Source of the DNA: Vulgatibacter incomptus
GTDB lineage: Bacteria > Myxococcota > Myxococcia > Myxococcales > Vulgatibacteraceae
Direction: 5' to 3'
DNA: 64,000 nt
Assembly (NCBI RefSeq): GCF_001263175.1
Contig: NZ_CP012332.1
Location: forward strand, 242,001-306,000
Below are positions 58,887 to 64,000 of this stretch, one piece after another (within the stretch, counting starts at the first letter, position 1; each line of letters starts with the position of its first letter). Below the pieces are notes generated by a model. The model worked only from the letters and a program-made list of their open reading frames with translations. It did no database searches and was not told the origin of the DNA. A program made the position numbers and the translations under genes.

Positions 58887-60188
58887 TCATCTCCGGCCAC
58901 CGGCCGGAGCGCCCGCACCGCCCGGCTGCCGCGTCGTGTCGGCGGCCGGCCCCTGGAGGATCGCGCGCAGCTCGAGCGCCGCCACGACCTCCCGGAACGA
59001 GCTGAGATCCTGGCGGCCGCTGTCCTGCCAGATCCCCGCGACGCTTGCGCCGATCAGGACGTTCCTCCAGAGCTCACGGCCCGCGTAGACGCTGCCGCCT
59101 CCGATCCACGTGCTGGTTGCGACCTGCCCATCGAAGCCGAGCCAGGGCTCCAGCACGCCCGCGTTGGCGGAGGCCTCGAGCCGCCAGTCTCGCGTTGGCA
59201 CCCATTCGGAGCGCGCCTCGACGAGCCCTCGATAGCTCAGGGATCCGGTGAGCCGATCGATCGTCGGCTCCAGGCCGACCGACAGGGTGAGGGAGGGCCG
59301 TAGCCCGCCGGGCTGGTAGGCGAGGGCGGCCAGGCCCCAGGGCCCGATGCGGGACCACTGGTTCGCCGACGACACCTCGTACGCGGCTGCGGCGCCGCCC
59401 GCGAGGCGAAGCGAAAACTGGCGCGACAAGACCCGGAGCCAGTGCGGGCCACCCTGCAGCGTGGCCGCGTCGATCCGCTCGCCTCCCGCCGGGACGGCGG
59501 GATCCACCCGGTCGAGCCGGGCGCCGACGAAGGTGAGCGTCGCGCCGAAGGTGTCTCTTCGCGTGAGCAGGTGATCGAGCGCGCTCGCGATTCGGAGCTC
59601 TTGCTGAACGGGGAGGACGCGCTCCGCGAGGGAGCCGTCGCCGCCGCCCTGCGAGAGGTGCCCGTCCACCGTCAGCGTGCCCCGCTGCCATGGGATCGCC
59701 GTGACGCCCGCGTTCAGCGACCAGGCCTGGTACGGGATCCGGCCGGTGGTCGTGACCGCTACCGCAGGAGGGCCGCCCGCGAGCGGGTCGAGCCTGCCCA
59801 GGGTTGCGGAGGCGCCGGCTCTCATGGACCAGAAGCCCCAATCCCTCTCGGCCCGGAGCTCCGCGTTGTTGAGGAAGCTCGTGCGATCCAGCGGAGACGG
59901 AGCCGAGCCCTGGTTCGTCCCCGGCGGCGCCGCCTCGAAAGGGACGTTCACGCTGGGTGTGTAGGCGAGGTAGAGCCGGAGCCGCGCGTCGTTGGCGAGG
60001 GCGAGCCGCGGCGCGACGCCGAGCTCGGCCACCCTACGACTCGCGTCCACCGGTATCGGCTCGTTCGGCCGCGGATCCTGGTCGAGCATCCGGAAGCGTG
60101 TACCCGATCGCACCTCCGCCTGGAGATCGACGCTGCCGACGGGATCGAGCGTGAAGAGCGAGGCCACGAGGAGGAGCGCCGCTCCCAC
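58887..60188 (-). CDS. Outer-membrane beta-barrel protein of the exopolysaccharide cluster
   Basis: The protein has 433 residues with a short signal (GTG start, VGAALLLVASLFTLDPVGS). The rest alternates short amphipathic strands with aromatic girdle residues (RLRLYLAYTPSVNV, AWSLNAGVTAIPWQRGTLTVDG, SLTLSVGLEPTIDRLTGSLSYRGLV, WRLEASANAGVLEPWLG), consistent with a barrel of 16-18 strands. Similar proteins accompany Wza in myxobacterial clusters and may form the outer-membrane pore. It lies 3 bases after the export lipoprotein gene and is probably co-transcribed. Confidence 0.72.
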   Translation of the reverse strand: MGAALLLVASLFTLDPVGSVDLQAEVRSGTRFRMLDQDPRPNEPIPVDASRRVAELGVAPRLALANDARLRLYLAYTPSVNVPFEAAPPGTNQGSAPSPLDRTSFLNNAELRAERDWGFWSMRAGASATLGRLDPLAGGPPAVAVTTTGRIPYQAWSLNAGVTAIPWQRGTLTVDGHLSQGGGDGSLAERVLPVQQELRIASALDHLLTRRDTFGATLTFVGARLDRVDPAVPAGGERIDAATLQGGPHWLRVLSRQFSLRLAGGAAAAYEVSSANQWSRIGPWGLAALAYQPGGLRPSLTLSVGLEPTIDRLTGSLSYRGLVEARSEWVPTRDWRLEASANAGVLEPWLGFDGQVATSTWIGGGSVYAGRELWRNVLIGASVAGIWQDSGRQDLSSFREVVAALELRAILQGPAADTTRQPGGAGAPAGGRR

Positions 60189-60191
60189 GAT

Positions 60192-60908
60192 TTACTCCAC
60201 CACGACGACGTCGCCGCTCTGCAGGAGGAAGTCGGCCGCGCGGGTTCCGCCGCTGGTGAGGTCCCGATACCGGAAGCGGATTCGCGTGGGAGGAATGGCG
60301 GGCGACAGGCGCCGCAGGACGAAGATGGAGTCGCGGTCCGCGAACTGGGTCAGACCTCCCGCCGCCGCGATCGCGTGGAGCACACCGGCTGGATTGTGAA
60401 TGGCGTAGACACCTGTTGTGGTGACCTCTCCGACCACGGAGACGTCCAGCGCCGCCGGCTCGTCCAGCGTGACGGTGACGACGGGATCGACGATGAACGA
60501 GACGAGCTCGGTCTGCAGCCTGTCGCCGAGCTCGTTGGGGGTCAGCCCCGCGACGCGTACGTCCTTCAGGAAGGGGAGGGAGATCCGGCCGTCCTCGCGG
60601 ACCCTCGCGCGCTCCACCGACATGGACTCCTGGTTCCAGACGCGGACACTGATCACGTCCCGGACGCCCAATCGGTACACGGCCGGATCGTCGCGGCCAC
60701 CCGGGATGTCGTCGACCCATTTGTAGGGCGAGGTCGAGGCGCAGCCCAGGACGCCCCAGGCGAGACAGGCGATCAGGGCGACGAACCCCGGCGCCGTGCG
60801 GAGAAACGTTCCGGCTCCGCGGGACGTGCGCACGTGCACGCCCGAGGACACCCCATCCGAGATTGCGTCGGACGGTTCGGAGCTCGGCGTTCCTGTGGGT
60901 GTTCGCAT
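60192..60908 (-). CDS. Polysaccharide export lipoprotein (Wza/Poly_export family)
   Basis: The protein has up to 238 residues. The lipobox is ACLAWGVLGC (Cys near residue 56), so the true start may be a GTG about 60839 or nearby, giving a more normal signal peptide. The mature part has the Poly_export motif YRLGVRDVISVRVWNQESMS, VREDGRISLPFLKDVRVAGLT and an SLBB-like domain (VVGEVTTTGVYAI, VLHAIAAAGGLT, LLQSGDVVVVE). It forms the periplasmic to outer-membrane channel for EPS. The rest of the Wza barrel end is not evident. Confidence 0.85.
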   Translation of the reverse strand: MRTPTGTPSSEPSDAISDGVSSGVHVRTSRGAGTFLRTAPGFVALIACLAWGVLGCASTSPYKWVDDIPGGRDDPAVYRLGVRDVISVRVWNQESMSVERARVREDGRISLPFLKDVRVAGLTPNELGDRLQTELVSFIVDPVVTVTLDEPAALDVSVVGEVTTTGVYAIHNPAGVLHAIAAAGGLTQFADRDSIFVLRRLSPAIPPTRIRFRYRDLTSGGTRAADFLLQSGDVVVVE

Positions 60909-61073
60909 GGACTGGGGCCTCCCCGCTCTGTCGCGAAGGTACGAGGGCGGCGCTCGCTAGGCGACGACCTGTTTGGGGGACGAGAGCGGTGTTGCGGAAC
61001 ACGAGCGGAGGCCGCTCCTTGACCTCGGCGACGCTTCGGCGTCTCATGGCGGCATACGCGTATCGGGAGGCGC

Positions 61074-61640
61074 ATGAGGAGCAAGGGGGAGGTGGCCGAG
61101 CGGCAGCAGGATGAGCGGATGCCCGGGCCGGCGTTGGGCTCGAGCCGGCAGCTTCGAGAGCTGTGGCTCGTCCTCGCCAGATTCGAATGGAATTCCCTGG
61201 CCATCGTGCCTGCCGACACCGAGGGCTCCACGGAGGAGCTGTCTCGATCGCTCGCGGCTGTCGGAAAGAACCTCAGCTACGTGCCCGTTTCCGCGGTCAC
61301 GGTGAAGCTGCTCGGACCCGGCTCGGCCATGGCGCTGGCGGCGCTGGCGCAGCACGTCCGCAACCGCCAGGAGCGGCTCGGAAACCGGACGGGGATCATC
61401 GAGTTCCGTGACGACCGCCAGGAGCCGAAGGGCGAAGAGATGGACTCCTACTCGAGCCCCGCCGGTCGCCTGATCCTCGGCGTGCCCTCGGTGGTCGTGG
61501 AGCCCGCGGGCCTCGCCGTGGCACACGCGGTGGACGCCGTCGTCCTCGGCGTCGAGCTCGGCCGGACGCCGATGAGGGAGCTCAAGAAGTCCATCGAGCT
61601 CATCGGTCGCGACCGCATCGTCGGGTGCTGCCTGCTCTGA
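61074..61640 (+). CDS. BY-kinase/ParA-like protein lacking a P-loop (exopolysaccharide cluster)
   Basis: This 188-residue protein looks like the cytoplasmic ATPase part of a bacterial tyrosine kinase (CpsD/Wzc-type). SSRQLRELWLVLARFEWNSLAIVPADTEGSTEELSRSL occupies the position of the usual Walker A block but has no GKT/GKS. The C-terminal VVVEPAGLAVAHAVDAVVLGVELGRTPMRELKKSIELI matches the segment after Walker B'. No tyrosine cluster ends it. It may be a regulatory pseudo-kinase of EPS polymerisation. ATG 61074 follows GGGAGGCGC. It is divergent from wza. Confidence 0.65.
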   Translation: MRSKGEVAERQQDERMPGPALGSSRQLRELWLVLARFEWNSLAIVPADTEGSTEELSRSLAAVGKNLSYVPVSAVTVKLLGPGSAMALAALAQHVRNRQERLGNRTGIIEFRDDRQEPKGEEMDSYSSPAGRLILGVPSVVVEPAGLAVAHAVDAVVLGVELGRTPMRELKKSIELIGRDRIVGCCLL

Positions 61641-61698
61641 GCACGCGGGCTGCGCAATCGAGACCCTCTCCGCCCGCTTCCCGGCGGGCGGAGTTCGT

Positions 61699-63216
61699 TC
61701 AAGCCTTGGACGCGCTCGTCGAGGGCCAGGCGCCCGTCGCCACGGCGAGCTTTGCGACCAGCGCCATCGTGAGGCCCATCGCGACCTTGTACTGGATGAA
61801 GTGGGCTCCCGTGTCGCCCCACGCCATCGAGAGGACGGCGACGATCGCGGCGAGGGAGACCATCGCCAGAATCCGATCGTCCCCGGATCTCGCGCGTCTC
61901 TCCGCTCGCACCGCGAGGAAGACCGTCAGCAGGAAGGGGAGCCACAGCGCCGCGAAGCCCGGGACGCCGGCGAGCAGCAGCATCCCAAGGACGGTGTTGT
62001 GCGGCCACGCCTTGTAGTCCGCGTAGAGGCTCGTGATGTCGTCGTTGAAGATGTACTCGACGTACTGACCGCTGAGCCCTGCGCCGAGGAAGGAGTTCTG
62101 CTTGATGCTCTCGGCGATGTTCCAGTCCTCCCGTTCCCGCCACAGGGTCGAACGGTCCACGTTCGAATCCAGCATCGTGTGGATCTTCGCGATCGGCGTG
62201 AAGATGCCGGAGGCCTCGGCGTTCCTCCAGCCGACGGCGAGATAGGCAACGATGAGCGGAGACAGAATGAGCGCCGTCTTCACGATCCGTGATTTCCAGG
62301 GTCGCCAGCTCGTTCCCAGGAAGATCACGCCGATCGCCATGGCGAGCATGGCCCAGACCAGCCTTCGGCTGTTCAGCAGCATGCCCCACAACGGCAAGGG
62401 CAGGAGGAGGAGGGCTCTCGTCACGCTGCGTTTGGTCCGCTCCACCATCAGCGGGATCAGCAGGATCATCACCGCCATCGCGAAGGTGACGGAGTCGCCG
62501 TGGTTGGTCGCGTACTCCAGCCTGCCGCCGGTGAGGGCTGGCGCGACCACCAGCTGGATCCAGACCGCCATGAGCGCCTTGATCTGGGCAGCCAACACCA
62601 CCACGACCGCCAGCGGGCGAAAGTCCTCCGGCCTCCGGAACGCGGTCTGGAAGAAGACGAAGAACATCGGGACCTGCAGGAGATAGCGGATCTTCCACAG
62701 CGCCAGGCCGTGGCCCTTCATGAACCCCATCGCGACCGCGTAGGCGCATCCCGCCAGGAAGACGAGGATGCCGTCCCGCATGACGCTCGCGGTCCGGACG
62801 GACTCGCCCCCGTCGATGTCCGACGAGGTCGCGTGGCGCCACGCCGCGAGGATCATCAGGAGGGCGACGATCGCCTCGAAGCCCGAGAACGGGACGTGGG
62901 CGAGTCGCGAGAATCCGTCGTGCAGCAGATCCCCGACGAAGATGAACGGCGACGACCAGAGGCCGCCCGCGTCGCTCGGGATGTCGATCGCGATGAGGAG
63001 CAGGACCAGCGTCGTCGCCGACCAGCGCAGCGGGATGCGGGTGATGACGTAGACGAGCGCGACGACCAGGGTGGGCGCGATCGCCGCGATCGGGTCTCCG
63101 CCTGACGCGACGACGCCACCCACGGTGGCCAGGGTCGTCACGACGGCGACGACCACCGGCATCCAACTCAGGATCGCCCCACCCGGCTCGAGCCGTGCCT
63201 CCCGTGCGATCCTCAT
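61699..63216 (-). CDS. O-antigen ligase/polymerase-type membrane protein (Wzy/WaaL-like)
   Basis: This 505-residue protein has about 12 hydrophobic helices and a large periplasmic loop after helix 8 or 9. The Wzy_C signature HNTVLGMLLLAGVPGFAALWL, with the conserved His and the glycine-proline turn, follows that loop. It would polymerise or ligate undecaprenyl-linked EPS units in the inner membrane. It starts just after the small membrane gene (2 bases) and is probably co-translated. Confidence 0.83.
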   Translation of the reverse strand: MRIAREARLEPGGAILSWMPVVVAVVTTLATVGGVVASGGDPIAAIAPTLVVALVYVITRIPLRWSATTLVLLLIAIDIPSDAGGLWSSPFIFVGDLLHDGFSRLAHVPFSGFEAIVALLMILAAWRHATSSDIDGGESVRTASVMRDGILVFLAGCAYAVAMGFMKGHGLALWKIRYLLQVPMFFVFFQTAFRRPEDFRPLAVVVVLAAQIKALMAVWIQLVVAPALTGGRLEYATNHGDSVTFAMAVMILLIPLMVERTKRSVTRALLLLPLPLWGMLLNSRRLVWAMLAMAIGVIFLGTSWRPWKSRIVKTALILSPLIVAYLAVGWRNAEASGIFTPIAKIHTMLDSNVDRSTLWREREDWNIAESIKQNSFLGAGLSGQYVEYIFNDDITSLYADYKAWPHNTVLGMLLLAGVPGFAALWLPFLLTVFLAVRAERRARSGDDRILAMVSLAAIVAVLSMAWGDTGAHFIQYKVAMGLTMALVAKLAVATGAWPSTSASKA

Positions 63217-63217
63217 G

Positions 63218-63397
63218 TCAGAAGGGCACGTAGAAGCGCGTGTGCCCGTAGGCCACGTACAGGAAGTAGAGGAGGGTGGAGAACGCGAAGACCACGCTCA
63301 TTCTGCGAGCTCCCTGCCGAGGATCGGCGTTGCGGGCGGCGAGCAGTGGGAGCGCAAAGGTCACCCAGATCATCGACATCAGGAGAAAGGTCTTCAC
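63218..63397 (-). CDS. Small two-helix membrane protein
   Basis: This 59-residue protein is predicted from GTG 63397 (AGGGTGGG upstream) to the TGA at 63220-63218. It has two hydrophobic helices (FLLMSMIWVTFALPLLAAR and VVFAFSTLLYFLYVAYG) joined by a charged loop with DPRQGARR. It lies one base before the Wzy-like gene and after the beta-helix gene on the same strand. The family is unknown to me. The position suggests a helper of the polymerase or of export. Confidence 0.6.
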   Translation of the reverse strand: MKTFLLMSMIWVTFALPLLAARNADPRQGARRMSVVFAFSTLLYFLYVAYGHTRFYVPF

Positions 63398-63435
63398 CGG
63401 TACCCACCCTCATCGTGGCCATTCGGCGTCAGGGG

Positions 63436-64000
63436 TCACTTCCCCATGAGGAGCTGATCGAAACGCTCGCGAGCCGGGAGGATCGCCAGCGGAGCGCCGC
63501 TCTTTTCGGGGCTCACCCAGGGCCAGGGATTCTCGCCGAAGAAGGAGGGCTTCCGGTCGAGGTACAGGGAGGTCGGGAGCTCACGCCGCTCGATCCCCTC
63601 GTCCCAGACGACGCCGTTCGTGAAGAAGTCGAAGTTCCCGTGGCGGAGGGTCGCCGCGACTACCTTCGCGTCCTGCCCCTCCTTACCTGCGTCGTGCTCC
63701 ACTCCGATCGCCCAGATCGGGACCGGATCCCAGTTCCAGGGCGGACTGCCTTCGTAGACGAAGCCCGACTGGGGAGCCGCCTTCATGTCGGGAGTGCCGA
63801 TCACGTTGCCGAGGAAGCTGAAGCCCGTGTGCCATTCGGGCACGTGGATGAACTTCCGCATCACCTCGTCGCGGAGCTGGAGCGGCTGGGCCGAGCGCCG
63901 CCTTCCCGAGACGTGGTTCCGGAAGAAGGTGACGTCGATCGCGTTGCCCCAGTAGCCGTCGCCGCCGATGTGCCAGCTATCGTTCCCCTCGAAGAGCTCG
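63436..64000 (-). CDS. Right-handed beta-helix-type protein, C-terminal part (runs off window)
   Basis: The frame continues beyond the ATG at 63864 to the window end, so the gene is larger and only its last 187 codons are seen. The text GDGYWGNAIDVTFFRNHVSGR and HTGFSFLGNVIGTP, with repeated N-x-aromatic turns, is typical of beta-helix (pectate-lyase-like) sugar-binding or lyase proteins. In an EPS cluster it may modify or cleave the polymer. The catalytic residues cannot be judged. Confidence 0.6.
   Translation of the reverse strand, partial: ELFEGNDSWHIGGDGYWGNAIDVTFFRNHVSGRRRSAQPLQLRDEVMRKFIHVPEWHTGFSFLGNVIGTPDMKAAPQSGFVYEGSPPWNWDPVPIWAIGVEHDAGKEGQDAKVVAATLRHGNFDFFTNGVVWDEGIERRELPTSLYLDRKPSFFGENPWPWVSPEKSGAPLAILPARERFDQLLMGK

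Noticed and set aside
1-64000. Insertion sequences, integrases, rRNA operons
   Set aside because: I looked for transposase, integrase and rRNA signatures and saw none.

Overview
The window is uniformly GC-rich (roughly two-thirds G+C) with dense, often overlapping genes. Its gene set points to a Gram-negative, aerobic or microaerobic soil-type bacterium. The evidence is lipoprotein signal peptides, TonB-type and outer-membrane proteins, a system I cytochrome c maturation operon, the futalosine route to menaquinone, and a Wza/Wzy-type exopolysaccharide locus. The mix resembles Myxococcota (former Deltaproteobacteria). That assignment is my inference from gene content. I saw no rRNA, CRISPR array, transposase or phage module.

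Layout. 1-1598: start of coaE, engB, and three tiny membrane-anchored DUF883/DUF3618-type proteins. 1680-10547: an envelope-lipid or sugar region with an EEP-fold phosphatase, two paralogous alkaline-phosphatase-superfamily hydrolases, a CoA-binding protein, PlsC, a TreT-like glycosyltransferase and an LPG-synthase-type membrane protein. 10605-16394: greB, a tRNA-Lys/tRNA-Glu operon with visible promoter and terminator, a DnaJ-domain protein, a SpoIID-domain protein, a TonB-type protein and two lipoproteins. 16470-21028: the glycine cleavage operon gcvT-gcvH-gcvPA-gcvPB, whose gcvPB carries a one-base frameshift in a C run. folD (23356-24219) lies nearby. 21133-21286: an array of 22-bp tandem repeats in front of an AAA/DUF4143 ATPase. 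24462-28637: two convergent GT-C membrane glycosyltransferases. 28732-30045: an AraC regulator and a VOC protein.

30361-37680 (minus strand) is a complete ccmABCDEFGHI operon whose genes are almost all joined by 4-base overlaps. 39299-49745 (plus strand) is a long menaquinone (futalosine) operon: polyprenyl synthase, MenG/UbiE, UbiX-type flavin prenyltransferase, a cysteine-motif-less radical-SAM look-alike, MqnE, a fused MqnA-MqnC, an aminofutalosine-deaminase-like amidohydrolase, MqnP, DAHP synthase and MqnD. Together the ccm and mqn blocks supply cytochromes c and quinone for one respiratory chain. DAHP synthase feeds chorismate, the substrate of MqnA.

51802-64000 is an exopolysaccharide cluster on both strands: three glycosyltransferases, an asparagine-synthase-type amidotransferase, an acyltransferase, an outer-membrane beta-barrel, a Wza-type export lipoprotein, a BY-kinase-like protein without a P-loop, a Wzy/WaaL-type polymerase and a beta-helix protein cut by the window end. 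No gene-free stretch exceeds 300 bases. The longest gaps (21029-21304, 37681-37954, 24220-24461, 51582-51801) are described in the feature list.
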